A DNA stretch of 64,000 nt, taken from Liquorilactobacillus uvarum DSM 19971. Its GTDB lineage: Bacteria; Bacillota; Bacilli; Lactobacillales; Lactobacillaceae. Positions within the stretch are counted from its first letter, which is position 1, and each line of letters starts with the position of its first letter. Position numbers and translations under genes: made by a program. The stretch covers positions 50,428-114,427 of the forward strand of contig NZ_AZEG01000008.1 in assembly GCF_001434935.1 (NCBI RefSeq), read 5' to 3'. The notes below the pieces were generated by a model. The model was not told the origin of the DNA and made no database searches. It saw nothing but the letters and a program-made list of their open reading frames with translations. Below, piece after piece: positions 53,457-62,674 of this stretch.

Positions 53457-54404
53457 ATGAAACGGGATGATTGTATGGTGGCAGGTGATACACTGCTGGT
53501 TCAACTCATGCATAATTGGCAAGAGATTGCCAAAAAAGACCAAAAACGAATTCTCAGACAGCAAAAGCCACTCGGGTCTTTTGCACAAACTAATTATTCT
53601 TATGTTAGTAAAGCAGATCCATTGCAAAAACTTAACCTGTATTTTCCACTTGCTAATTCAAGTGCTGAAAAACTACCAACCATTATAGATATTCATGGTG
53701 GTGGTTGGATGTATGGTGATTGTCATCTAAATGACAATTATTGCCGTTTTTTAGCTTCTCAAGGATATGCCGTTATGTCTATGAGCTACCGCTTACTTCC
53801 ACAGGTTGGACTCAAAAAAATAATAGAAGATATTTTTGAAAGTCTGCATTGGTTAGAAAAGTTTGGTCCACAAAAGGGATTTGATCTCGCACGTGTTCTA
53901 CTAGTAGGCGATTCTGCGGGGGGACATTTAGCTGGATTGACACTGTGTATTCAAAAAAATTTTCAGTTGCAATCTCTTTATGAAGTTGAGGCACTTAAAT
54001 TCAATTTTGATGCTCTGGCTGTTGTTTGTGGTGTAATGGAACCTAGCAAACTAGCCTTAGGAAAGGGAATTATGAGTCAAGCAGCCAATTTGCAGCTTGA
54101 CTTGATGATCGGCCAAGACTCTGAAATTGCTGACACCATTGATTTTTCGCAAGTATGCCAAAATATTGACCTCCCACCAATAATGGTCATTGGAGGAGAA
54201 GAAGATAGCTTTTGGTGGCAAACGAAGCTTTTTTTAAAAGCTCTCAAAAAAAGCCAACTCAGATTTCAAACTAAGATATGGTTACATTCGCAAGGGTCAC
54301 ATTTGAAGCATGTATTTAATGTCACACATTGGGAATGGGCCGAAAGTCAAGAGACCAACTTGGCAATGTTGAATTTTTTCAAACGAACCATTGCTAAAAA
54401 GTAA
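53457..54404 (+). CDS. Alpha/beta hydrolase, HSL/carboxylesterase type
   Basis: A 315-residue esterase-like enzyme. The oxyanion HGGGWMYGD near residue 80 and nucleophile GDSAGGHLAG near 152 are typical of the hormone-sensitive-lipase group; the acid is in GGEEDSFW and the His near the end in HLKHVFN. No ribosome site precedes the ATG at 53457; ATG 53475 (MVAGDTLL) is the alternative. It lies 53 bases ahead of azlC and may share its transcript. Confidence 0.83.
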   Translation: MKRDDCMVAGDTLLVQLMHNWQEIAKKDQKRILRQQKPLGSFAQTNYSYVSKADPLQKLNLYFPLANSSAEKLPTIIDIHGGGWMYGDCHLNDNYCRFLASQGYAVMSMSYRLLPQVGLKKIIEDIFESLHWLEKFGPQKGFDLARVLLVGDSAGGHLAGLTLCIQKNFQLQSLYEVEALKFNFDALAVVCGVMEPSKLALGKGIMSQAANLQLDLMIGQDSEIADTIDFSQVCQNIDLPPIMVIGGEEDSFWWQTKLFLKALKKSQLRFQTKIWLHSQGSHLKHVFNVTHWEWAESQETNLAMLNFFKRTIAKK

Positions 54405-54457
54405 AAAAGTTGATTTATGTGATATAAATTGATTGTTATAAAAAAGGAGAAGACCAG

Positions 54458-55195
54458 ATGAAATCTCATTCTGCAACCGCATATTCAAGTTTTGGGGACG
54501 GAATTCGTGCAGCAATTCCAAATTTAATTGGATATATTACTATCAGTACCACATTTGGTGTTGTAGCCAGTTCTGCAGGTTTTTCGATTTGGCAGATTTT
54601 CTTATATTCTGCAGTGTTGTACGCTGGTTCTGCACAATTTATTGTTGTTAGCATGCTGCTAACAGGAGCTTCTACCAGTTCAATTGTTTTGATGGTCTTT
54701 TTAGTAAATTTCAGAATGTTTTTACAATCTCTTTCAGCAACTCAGCTTTTTCCAAAACAATCTTTCATTTCAGGGATAGCGATGGGTACCTTAATGACTG
54801 ATGAATCCTTCGGTGTTATGACATTTGCACAAGCAGCTGGTAAAAATCCGTCAGCCAGTTGGATGCATGGTTTAAATGTAGCTTCCTGGATGGCTTGGTG
54901 GATTAGCGGCTTATTATCATCATTGCTCGGTACAATACTTACTAATCCCAAGGAGTGGGGGCTCGACTTCGCTTTAACCGCAATGTTTGCCGGTCTATGG
55001 GTTCTTACCGCTGGAGCTATGTGGGAACAAGATAAGCAGTCTCGTTTTTTGCTGATTGGAACAGTGCTTTTGACAATTGGGCTATTGTGGATTCTACTAT
55101 GTCTTACCTCTGCAGCAGTGGCAACATTGGCATCTTCTATTGCTGCGAGCGCTATCATTACTTTCTTGACTAAAAAGAAGGAGGGCAACCCATAG
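54458..55195 (+). CDS. azlC: Branched-chain amino acid exporter large subunit
   Basis: A 245-residue membrane protein with about eight helices. The start FGDGIRAAIPNLIGYITIS and YAGSAQFIVVSMLL are diagnostic for AzlC. With AzlD it exports branched-chain amino acids or analogues such as azaleucine. AAAAAGGAG precedes the ATG; the azlD gene starts immediately after its stop. Confidence 0.92.
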   Translation: MKSHSATAYSSFGDGIRAAIPNLIGYITISTTFGVVASSAGFSIWQIFLYSAVLYAGSAQFIVVSMLLTGASTSSIVLMVFLVNFRMFLQSLSATQLFPKQSFISGIAMGTLMTDESFGVMTFAQAAGKNPSASWMHGLNVASWMAWWISGLLSSLLGTILTNPKEWGLDFALTAMFAGLWVLTAGAMWEQDKQSRFLLIGTVLLTIGLLWILLCLTSAAVATLASSIAASAIITFLTKKKEGNP

Positions 55196-55534
55196 ATGAA
55201 TTCTTCTAAATTTTATACTGTAATCACTTTATGTACGCTTGTTACTTGGATTCCGCGAATATTCCCGTTCATTTTTGCTAAATTTATCAAATTTCCCGAG
55301 TGGCTTTTGCGCTTTTTACGTTACTTACCCTTAGCAATGATGACAGCTCTCTTCGCAGAAAACTTTTTTGTCGTTCATCCTAACCAGCTTCCAGGAATTA
55401 ATTTGTTAGCTCTTTTAGCCAGCATACCCGCAGTTGTTTTAGGTTGGCTAACACGATCACTGGTTTTAGTGGTAGTGATTGGAGTTGTCTCAATGGGGCT
55501 ATTACGCTTTTTTTCTAATTGTTTACTACAATGA
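55196..55534 (+). CDS. azlD: Branched-chain amino acid exporter small subunit
   Basis: A 112-residue protein with four helices, typical of AzlD (TLVTWIPRIFPF and FLRYLPLAMMTALFAE). It begins directly after the azlC stop codon, with GGAGGG within the end of azlC. The two form the exporter complex in the membrane. Confidence 0.92.
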   Translation: MNSSKFYTVITLCTLVTWIPRIFPFIFAKFIKFPEWLLRFLRYLPLAMMTALFAENFFVVHPNQLPGINLLALLASIPAVVLGWLTRSLVLVVVIGVVSMGLLRFFSNCLLQ

Positions 55535-55759
55535 AAGCACTTGAAGAAATTGATGTTATTAAATGCAAATATACAGATATAATATTTTTTTAGAGTGGTG
55601 TTGGGTGTATGTTCTACTTTCGAACTTCATTACTTTGTATCTTTTTATTTTTTAAGATTTAGCAAATAATGTTCATTGAAAATCATATTGTTTTACTCAA
55701 CGTTCAGCGCTATGATTACTAGAAATAAATAAATTATTTATACTTGGAGGTGAAAACTT

Positions 55760-56158
55760 TTGATTAGTTATACTAATAAAAAAGAAATAACTGCTGTTGA
55801 TTTAGCACAAATTTTTAAGAATTCAGGTATTCATCGTCCTGTAGATGATTTACCTCGATTAAAATTAATGCTCAAGAATGCTGATATTCTTTGGACCGCA
55901 TGGGATAACCAAAAACTTGTTGGCATCGCTCGGGCAATAACAGATTATAGTTATGCTTGCTATCTATCGGATTTAGCTGTTGATAAAACTTATCAACACC
56001 ATGGAATAGGGCGAAGGTTAATTGAGAGCCTTCATTCACAAATCGGACCTGATGTTTCCTTGCTTCTTTTATCAGCACCTTCAGCGTTAGAATATTACCC
56101 AAAGGTAAATTTTGAAAGGATCGATAATGCATTTCTGAAAAGAAGAACGCCCTTTTGA
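55760..56158 (+). CDS. GNAT family acetyltransferase
   Basis: A 132-residue N-acetyltransferase. The acetyl-CoA segment DLAVDKTYQHHGIGRRLIES near 74-93 is clear. It starts with TTG behind TTGGAGGTG. The YkkB/PhnO-like short form acts on small molecules; substrate not known. Confidence 0.83.
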   Translation: MISYTNKKEITAVDLAQIFKNSGIHRPVDDLPRLKLMLKNADILWTAWDNQKLVGIARAITDYSYACYLSDLAVDKTYQHHGIGRRLIESLHSQIGPDVSLLLLSAPSALEYYPKVNFERIDNAFLKRRTPF

Positions 56159-56269
56159 CAGCACTATTTGCTTATGATACAAATTTATTGCCATTAATGG
56201 AGGATGTTCTTTTAAATGATTGGCATACTAGCAATTACTAGTCTAGGCCTATTGGAGGTATAGAAAATA

Positions 56270-57184
56270 TTGATATATATTTTAATTATATTAATCGTTA
56301 TTTTGGGTATTATTATTGTTCATCAATATCATAAGGACATAAAAACTGCTTATAAAAGACTTGAATCCTATAATATAAAAACTATGGCTACAAAATTTGG
56401 AATAATGTCTTATGTCGACGAAGGAAAAGGTGAAGTAATTCTTATTTCACACGGAATCTTTGGGGGATATGATCAGGGCTCCACTAGCTTAAATCAAGTA
56501 GTAGGGGAACAGTACAGAAAAGTATCTATTTCACGTTTCGGTTACCCAGGATCGAAATTACCTAACAATCCAACTCCGAAAAACCAAGCAAAAGTATTTA
56601 TTGAAATACTTGATGAATTGGGCATCAAACAGGCATACATACTCGCAACATCTGCTGGTGGCGCTGCTGGGTTCCAGTTTGCTTTAACGTACCCGGATAG
56701 GTCAAAAGGGTTGATTCTTTTATCATCAAGTGTACCTGATAAAAAAAGAAACACAGATGAAGTAAAAGCGCTCGGAACAGTGGGGCCGCCAAAACTACTA
56801 ATCAATGACTTTTTTATGTGGTTTTTTACGAAATATTTTGGTTTTATATTCAACTCTATGATGGGAGCTGATGTAAACAAGAATGACTTGTTTAAAACAA
56901 TGCTCCCTGTAAAGCCTCGCAAACAGGGAATTTTAGCAGATACTAAAATTACAAATATGGACATGCTGTCGCATTACGAAAAATATACGATTGAGAGATT
57001 GGAAATACCTATATTGGTAATTCATGCAAAAGACGATCCAATGGCAAAATATGAAAACGTAGAAAATTTACTCATCCGTGTTAAAGCCGAAGCTGCCATT
57101 TTTGAAACTGGGGGTCACACTATTGACGGACATGCTGACCAAGTAAAAAGGGCAATTAGACGGTTTGTAGAAAAAGAAAAATGA
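56270..57184 (+). CDS. Membrane-anchored alpha/beta hydrolase
   Basis: A 304-residue protein with an N-terminal membrane helix (about 2-19) followed by a hydrolase fold outside or at the membrane. HGIFGGYD gives the oxyanion hole near residue 62; the nucleophile is in ATSAGGAAG near 128 and the His in ETGGHTIDG near 283. The start is TTG behind TTGGAGGT. Substrate unknown. Confidence 0.8.
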   Translation: MIYILIILIVILGIIIVHQYHKDIKTAYKRLESYNIKTMATKFGIMSYVDEGKGEVILISHGIFGGYDQGSTSLNQVVGEQYRKVSISRFGYPGSKLPNNPTPKNQAKVFIEILDELGIKQAYILATSAGGAAGFQFALTYPDRSKGLILLSSSVPDKKRNTDEVKALGTVGPPKLLINDFFMWFFTKYFGFIFNSMMGADVNKNDLFKTMLPVKPRKQGILADTKITNMDMLSHYEKYTIERLEIPILVIHAKDDPMAKYENVENLLIRVKAEAAIFETGGHTIDGHADQVKRAIRRFVEKEK

Positions 57185-57238
57185 TTTATGTTGTTTGGTG
57201 CAATACTTTGTTCAGTATGTTGAGTCGATAAAATATAT

Positions 57239-57268
57239 AAAAAAACCGAACTCAAAAAGAGACGGCTT
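57239..57268 (-). terminator. Terminator of the DUF1307 lipoprotein gene
   Basis: Read on the minus strand, CCGTCTC and GAGTTCGG form an imperfect stem with a U5 loop, followed by seven U. It ends the lipoprotein gene. The rest of 57185-57411 is empty. Confidence 0.55.
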
Positions 57269-57411
57269 ATATTTAAAGTATTCTAGTAAGACTACAATGG
57301 GTTTAAATATCTTTTGTAGGTGGTTCTTCTTGTGATCTACAAAAATAAAATGCGCAGCACATAGAGGAAGACCCTTAAACCAAGCATCATGAGTAAAACC
57401 AAAAAGTTAAT

Positions 57412-58380
57412 TTAATTACTTTCACTTTTCGAAACAAGCTCATTGTTAGTAAAATAAAATCTGTAATTTTTATTTGTAGTTCTATTGCGATAAATCAACG
57501 TTGTGTAAGAGTTGGTACCACTGTAAAACACGGTTACTCTGGCGGGTTCACCTAAAACCGTAATTACAGCATCATAAGCAGTTCCATTTTCGAGAGAATC
57601 AAAAACTGTGCTCGAAATATTCTTTCCAGCGACACTATATCTGCTAAGGGTCTTTGTTCTGATTTGTTCTCCGATTGCATAAACAGATATATACGCTGCC
57701 TTATTTTGAGAAAGATACCAAAGATACATACTACGTTCCACGCCGGCGGTCTGTGTCTTTTGAGTTCGATCGGGTCTACCAAGTTGTTTTCTTAGTTCGG
57801 CAATAGTTGTGGCATCTGAGTCAATACTAGAGGAGGCAAGCTTGATTTTATTAAAGTCTTTAATTGAATAAGGTTTTTGCGTTAACTCTTTCTTAGTAAA
57901 TTTTTTAAATTTATCATCAGTTATTTTAACGAATCTGTTTTTTTCCAGAAGTTCTTCACTCTTTTTCAAACTAATATTATTATTTTTAGCATTGGAAGAA
58001 TAATACATACCAGGAAGATTTCTAATCTTATCGATATCGACTTTGCTATAGTCTATTGTTAACTTCTCCTGAGCATATGTTTTTTTATAAGTGATTTTTT
58101 CGGTCAAACCATCAATTCCTTGGAAACGTTTTGAAAATGGAACAAGTATTTGCTGTGCACTTTCCTTGTCAGTGACACCTAAAGCAGAGTAGAGAATTAT
58201 ACTTTGCGTTTCTTGTCGCATAACCTTGTCTCTTCGCGCATAATATGTCAATCGAGTATCAGTTCCGCTACGAAAGCGCTGATAGTGGACCTGTTTCTCT
58301 GGTAAAAGGCTGCAGGCCGCTAATATAAAAATAAAGACAAAAATTGATAAAATACTCCCCCAAAAATGATAGCGTTTCAT
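57412..58380 (-). CDS. Lipoprotein with DUF1307 and tandem SmpA-like domains
   Basis: A 322-residue exported lipoprotein. The signal peptide ends in the lipobox LAAC near residue 22. Then comes a YehR-type DUF1307 domain (about 35-135: YYARRDKVMRQETQSIILYS), a Lys/Asn-rich linker, and two SmpA/DUF3862-like units (about 185-250 with LRKQLGRPDRTQ, and 255-322 with AVITVLGEPARVTVFYSG). An upstream start at 58422 is in frame, but the ATG at 58380 follows AAGGGGGG. This domain combination is unusual. Function unknown; a cell-surface binding role is likely. Confidence 0.8.
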   Translation of the reverse strand: MKRYHFWGSILSIFVFIFILAACSLLPEKQVHYQRFRSGTDTRLTYYARRDKVMRQETQSIILYSALGVTDKESAQQILVPFSKRFQGIDGLTEKITYKKTYAQEKLTIDYSKVDIDKIRNLPGMYYSSNAKNNNISLKKSEELLEKNRFVKITDDKFKKFTKKELTQKPYSIKDFNKIKLASSSIDSDATTIAELRKQLGRPDRTQKTQTAGVERSMYLWYLSQNKAAYISVYAIGEQIRTKTLSRYSVAGKNISSTVFDSLENGTAYDAVITVLGEPARVTVFYSGTNSYTTLIYRNRTTNKNYRFYFTNNELVSKSESN

Positions 58381-58675
58381 TTTAATTTCCCCCCTTAACC
58401 AACTTATAGTATTAAGCGACATCTCTACAAGTTTATTTTACTTGGTGAGGAAAGCTTTGGAAAGTTAACAGCCTACTTCACTACTTTATTAGCCTACAAG
58501 ACTCTTACTGTATATGAATCGTATTGTAAAAATTGGAACCACTACCAAAAGCTAATTCAAAAAATAAATATTTCTATAGGTTTGCCCTTTGTTTTTGAAA
58601 AACTTAACAATTATTCTCCTAAATAAACAGACTATTCTTGCATATCAACAAATTATGACTCTAAGAACTGATATA
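58381..58675. other. Short gap between minus-strand genes
   Basis: No gene. A minus-strand stretch near 58510-58560 encodes a few residues (LAFGSGSNFYNTIHIQ) that faintly recall the end of the lipoprotein, but are too short to interpret. Confidence 0.35.
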
Positions 58676-59533
58676 TCAATGATCAATCAAAGTATAAGAA
58701 AGAGCTACAAAAATAATTATAATTCCCAAGACTTGAAGATAACTAGGGACAAATCCACTTATAAATACATCGATTAATATTGCAACTAAAGGGTCTAAGT
58801 AAGTAAGAGCAGAAACAGTTGTCACTTTGAGTCGGCGGATCCCTCCGTAAAAAAGTAAATAAACGACTCCTGTATGCACAACTCCTGTAAGGATACTGTA
58901 AAACCACTCAGACAATGTTAGTTCCGTGTAAAGTGAGTAATTAACAAATGGAAAAAGCATGACAACTCCTGTCAAGGTTTGTATTAAGGTCACAGCATAA
59001 GGGCTGAGCCGCTTGATCTTTTTTCCAGTTAAAATAACAAAAGCATAAAAAAATGCAGCAGCAATGGAATCTAGCGGTCCAACGAAGGACTGGCCATTTT
59101 GCATTGCTTTTAGTGTGATTCCTGAGATAAAGAGGGAGCCTATAAATGCAAGCACAACAGAAAGCAATCCCAGCTTCTGAATTGGCGCCTTAAAAAACAC
59201 CCAGCTAATTAAAAGAACAATAATCGGTGCAAGATTATAAATTGAAATTGCAATCGTAACTGCTGTATGTTCAAGTGAAGAAAAAAATAAAAGCCAGTTT
59301 AATACAAGTAGTATTCCACCAATTATAACAATTGATGTTTCTTTTATTGCCCAGATTTCTTTTTTATACCATCCGCTAAAAAACCAGTAAATAGCCAAAA
59401 AGATCACTGCGCTGACACAGCGAATAAAAACAAGTTCCATCGAAGGCAGACCTGATAGGCGCGAAAAAAAACCGATAGTCCCAAAAATTATCATCGCCGT
59501 GCTTAATTGAATAAATGAGGTTTTTTTATCCAT
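58676..59533 (-). CDS. EamA/DMT family transporter
   Basis: A 285-residue membrane protein with ten helices in two EamA repeats, the second starting near residue 145. The first repeat ends in the usual basic loop. EamA proteins export amino acids, nucleosides or drugs; cargo cannot be read. The ATG at 59533 follows AGAGGAAG; an ATG at 59554 is in frame but poorly placed. It is divergent from a LysR gene, which likely controls it. Confidence 0.85.
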   Translation of the reverse strand: MDKKTSFIQLSTAMIIFGTIGFFSRLSGLPSMELVFIRCVSAVIFLAIYWFFSGWYKKEIWAIKETSIVIIGGILLVLNWLLFFSSLEHTAVTIAISIYNLAPIIVLLISWVFFKAPIQKLGLLSVVLAFIGSLFISGITLKAMQNGQSFVGPLDSIAAAFFYAFVILTGKKIKRLSPYAVTLIQTLTGVVMLFPFVNYSLYTELTLSEWFYSILTGVVHTGVVYLLFYGGIRRLKVTTVSALTYLDPLVAILIDVFISGFVPSYLQVLGIIIIFVALSYTLIDH

Positions 59534-59636
59534 AGCTAAACAACTTCCTCTCATGTGACGAAAGATATTCGTCCGTATATTTTTGTAACCAATAAAATAA
59601 TTATAAAAATAAATTATCTATCAGTAAAATAGATGT

Positions 59637-59657
59637 TTCCGAATTGATATATCGGAA
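59637..59657. promoter_or_regulatory. LysR-type dyad between the divergent genes
   Basis: TTCCGA-N9-TCGGAA, a perfect 6-9-6 inverted repeat with the size of a LysR-box, lies between the EamA gene and the LysR gene. Confidence 0.6.
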
Positions 59658-59704
59658 TAAACGATGTTTAATAGAACTATATAAATTAGGAGGCGAACTT
59701 TTTA

Positions 59705-60619
59705 ATGGAAATCAGACAACTTAAAACATTTCAAACTATTGTTAATAATGGCGGTTTTACGAAAGCCGCGGCTAAACTGAATTATGCTCAATCTACAGTC
59801 ACTGGACATATTCAGGAAATCGAGAAAGAGTTAGGAAAACCACTTTTTGATAGGCTAGGGCGTCAAATAGTACTTACAGAAACTGGGAAACAGCTGTTGG
59901 TTTATACTAATGAAATTATTGAGTTAATAGAAAAGGCCAGTCAATTATCTACAAACAATAAAGGAGTCAGCGGAACACTCGTGATTGGGGCATCTGAGTC
60001 GTTAACAACATATAGACTTCCACCAATTATTCGTACTTACAAAGCAAACTTTCCTCAAGTTCAAATTGTTCTCAAACCGTTGACCGATGAAGACATATTT
60101 GAAGAACTGAAACTAGGTCAATTGGATCTTGCTTTTTTCATGGGTAGATCAATCACTAACGAAGAACTAACTGCTATCCCTTTGGTCACTGAAAAAATGG
60201 CGCTTGTATTATCAAATCAGCAGTCCCCCAAAGCGGGAAACCTATTGAAAGACTTTCTTCCTGATAACGAAGTGATTTTATATACTAGTCGCGGGTGCGA
60301 TCATCGTTATTTTTTTGAAGAATTATTGAACAAACATTCCTATACTCCGAGTGAAACGCTTGAGTTTTGGAGCATCGAAGCTTTAAAGCAATGTATTATT
60401 TGTGGATCAGGTACTTCATTTCTGCCATTAATTACAGTAAGAAAAGAATGGATGAACCACGAACTAACCTGCATTCTAACAAAGGAAAACAGAATTAGAA
60501 CACAGATGGTATATCATAGAAACAAGTGGTTATCTCCTGCCACTCAAAATTTCATTAAGTTGGTAAAAAAGGAGGCAAAGAATTGGGAAAAAGAGATGAT
60601 TTCCTATGATATCAATTAG
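59705..60619 (+). CDS. LysR-type transcriptional regulator
   Basis: A 304-residue regulator. The winged helix-turn-helix (about 17-38: GFTKAAAKLNYAQSTVTGHI) is followed by a linker helix and a periplasmic-binding-like effector domain. AGGAGG precedes the ATG. The divergent EamA transporter and a 6-9-6 dyad point to local regulation with a small-molecule co-inducer. Confidence 0.88.
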   Translation: MEIRQLKTFQTIVNNGGFTKAAAKLNYAQSTVTGHIQEIEKELGKPLFDRLGRQIVLTETGKQLLVYTNEIIELIEKASQLSTNNKGVSGTLVIGASESLTTYRLPPIIRTYKANFPQVQIVLKPLTDEDIFEELKLGQLDLAFFMGRSITNEELTAIPLVTEKMALVLSNQQSPKAGNLLKDFLPDNEVILYTSRGCDHRYFFEELLNKHSYTPSETLEFWSIEALKQCIICGSGTSFLPLITVRKEWMNHELTCILTKENRIRTQMVYHRNKWLSPATQNFIKLVKKEAKNWEKEMISYDIN

Positions 60620-61193
60620 TAGGGCTGGGAAGCATTAATCCGATGTTTAAATAATCAGGATGTGTTTCAAAAGTCAGTAAAAATTTAAATACTAACACGA
60701 TATTATAGATATAGTGTGTTTTCAGCTTCTAAATAATATGAACATAGTGTCAGTTAAAGTAAAACCCTTACCATACAAAAAATAATAGGTTACTTAAAAT
60801 AAAGTTTTTAATGAATTATCCATAATAGATAACGCGAATAAGCACATAAATGCTAGTCAACGAGCACCCGATTTTGATTGCAATAGCCGGGGATGTGAAG
60901 TTTGATAATAAAAAATTCAAAGCACTTTTCATAGTGAAGCTAAGATGGTTTCCTTCAACCAAGTTACTCAACCGATTTGATATGTTCTTGGAGCTGTGAC
61001 TTCCTTTACAGTTAATAAAAATGAAAAAGTCTACTTGAATGCTTCACTTAAACGATTTAACACAATATCCACTGCAAGAGGAAGCTTGAATAGTACAATA
61101 AACTTATCACTGTCTGAATTGGAAAAACACTCTAGTTTTACTGAATGGATCAATACTGCGAAAGGCTGGCTAAAGACCAATTAGTTAAATACA
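60620..61193. other. Gap with probable coding relics
   Basis: Two short plus-strand frames lie in a row: 60850-60999 (49 codons, with DVKFDNKKFKALFIVKLRWF) and 60996-61184 (62 residues from GTG, ending FTEWINTAKGWLKTN). They overlap out of frame, lack good ribosome sites and match nothing I know. They may be pieces of one broken gene; a terminator follows at 61194. Confidence 0.35.
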
Positions 61194-61226
61194 TAAAAAA
61201 ACGTCCCTGAAAAGGAACGCTTTTTT
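61194..61226. terminator. Bidirectional terminator
   Basis: CGTCC and GGAACG arms with poly-A on the left and poly-U on the right (61194-61226). It closes the minus-strand ABC-TetR operon and any plus-strand transcript. Confidence 0.7.
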
Positions 61227-61260
61227 ATATGCATCACCATTCTATAAAGTCCGACTTCCA

Positions 61261-61899
61261 TTATTCCCAACCATTCAAAAGAGCTTTAAGCCCCATCAAA
61301 AATTGTTGATCAGCAGTGTATTGTTCAGTCTGTAATGCTTGCAGTAGCTCACTTAAAAGGACTGAATTATCCTGTAACTCTTTCATTACTTTTGGATCTG
61401 CTTTCCCACCGTCTTCTGGTTCAATCGCTTCAGCCCAAACAAACCCCAATGTGTAAACAGTCAATGAATTGATTAAAAAAACTGTTGTTGGTTGAATATC
61501 CATGCCTTTTGTCTTTAACTTAGTCAAAATTTTTTCTATTAGCATAAATTCTGACTTAGTTACTATTGGGTGGGTTGAGATCAAAGGCAGTATATGCGGA
61601 TGCTCTAGTAAAGTTTGTCGTAATTGGGACATCAAGGTAATTACCTGTGCTTGCCAGCTATCGTTCACTTTGCTGGGTTTGAAAACCAACGCTTTTTTCC
61701 AAATCAATTCGACTACTCCGTCAAAAAGTGCTCCTTGGTTTGGAAAATAACGATAAACAGCCATCGGTGAAACTTTCATTTTTTGTCCTAATTTGCGCAT
61801 GGTAAACTTTTGAAGGCTTATTTGATCGAGTAAATCAAGTGCAATTTGTAAGATGTAAGTTCGACTTAAAGTTTCCTTTGTTGGCTTAACAGGTTTCAT
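61261..61899 (-). CDS. TetR-family repressor of the ABC operon
   Basis: A 212-residue regulator with the HTH at about 32-55 (FTMRKLGQKMKVSPMAVYRY). It is third in an operon after an ABC ATPase and permease: its ATG is one base after the permease stop. GAAGGAAA is the ribosome site. It likely represses the operon promoter through a GTTTACA-type palindrome at 63618-63632. Confidence 0.87.
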   Translation of the reverse strand: MKPVKPTKETLSRTYILQIALDLLDQISLQKFTMRKLGQKMKVSPMAVYRYFPNQGALFDGVVELIWKKALVFKPSKVNDSWQAQVITLMSQLRQTLLEHPHILPLISTHPIVTKSEFMLIEKILTKLKTKGMDIQPTTVFLINSLTVYTLGFVWAEAIEPEDGGKADPKVMKELQDNSVLLSELLQALQTEQYTADQQFLMGLKALLNGWE

Positions 61900-61900
61900 G

Positions 61901-62674
61901 TTAATTATTTCCTTCTTTCAACGGTCGATGATAAAAACCAAGCAGGGACACTAGACAAAAAATTATCGTCATACTCCAAAGTACTATTAAACAATGGCTA
62001 ACAGTATTGAAATTCCCCTGGTCAAGACTAATTTTTTTAATAGCCGTGAGTCCCCAATACGCGGGGTCAATTTTCGCTAAAGCTTTTGCCCAATTAGGAA
62101 ATGTGCTAACTGGCGATAAACTTCCACCCAAGCCAGCCATTAAAATGCCGAGAAAATTTGATAAAGCCAGCGCTATCGATGCAGATTTTGTCCAGCTGAC
62201 TAGTAAGATGCCAAAAAAAGTCAGTGTTGCGGCAAAAGATATGATGACAATGATAAAGGCACTCCAGCTGCCATTGATACAGAACTTAAATAATAAACTG
62301 CTGATCAAAATCACTGCAGTAAGCTGGAACAATTGAATTAAATAGGATACAAACACTTTTCCCGTAATAATTTCAGTTAATGAAGTTGCTGAAATTTGTT
62401 GGCGATCCCAAGTATTCCATTTTGTTTCATCAAAAAACATTTGAATAATTAATTGAATCGAAAAAAATGAAAATAAAATCGCCAAACCTGGAATGACTTG
62501 TTCAGATCCATTAGCAGCTAAATAACCTTCTGCAACTAATTGATTTTTAGCCGCAGGTAACATAAATGGAGCCATAATCAGGGGAATTAAAATCATAATA
62601 AATTGTACAGTAGGTTCGGATAATTGCAAACGAGTATTTAATTTAATAACAGCTAATATTTGTTTAATTCTCAC
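61901..62674 (-). CDS. ABC-2 type transporter permease
   Basis: A 257-residue membrane protein with six helices and a long loop near residues 75-100, the ABC-2 permease plan. The start is GTG, and it overlaps the ATPase gene by 11 bases. It forms an exporter with the ATPase. Cargo unknown. Confidence 0.85.
   Translation of the reverse strand: MRIKQILAVIKLNTRLQLSEPTVQFIMILIPLIMAPFMLPAAKNQLVAEGYLAANGSEQVIPGLAILFSFFSIQLIIQMFFDETKWNTWDRQQISATSLTEIITGKVFVSYLIQLFQLTAVILISSLLFKFCINGSWSAFIIVIISFAATLTFFGILLVSWTKSASIALALSNFLGILMAGLGGSLSPVSTFPNWAKALAKIDPAYWGLTAIKKISLDQGNFNTVSHCLIVLWSMTIIFCLVSLLGFYHRPLKEGNN

Noticed and set aside
58500..58565. Relic of a second lipoprotein tail (LAFGSGSNFYNTIHIQ)
   Set aside because: Only 16 residues between stops; similarity to the neighbouring lipoprotein is too weak.
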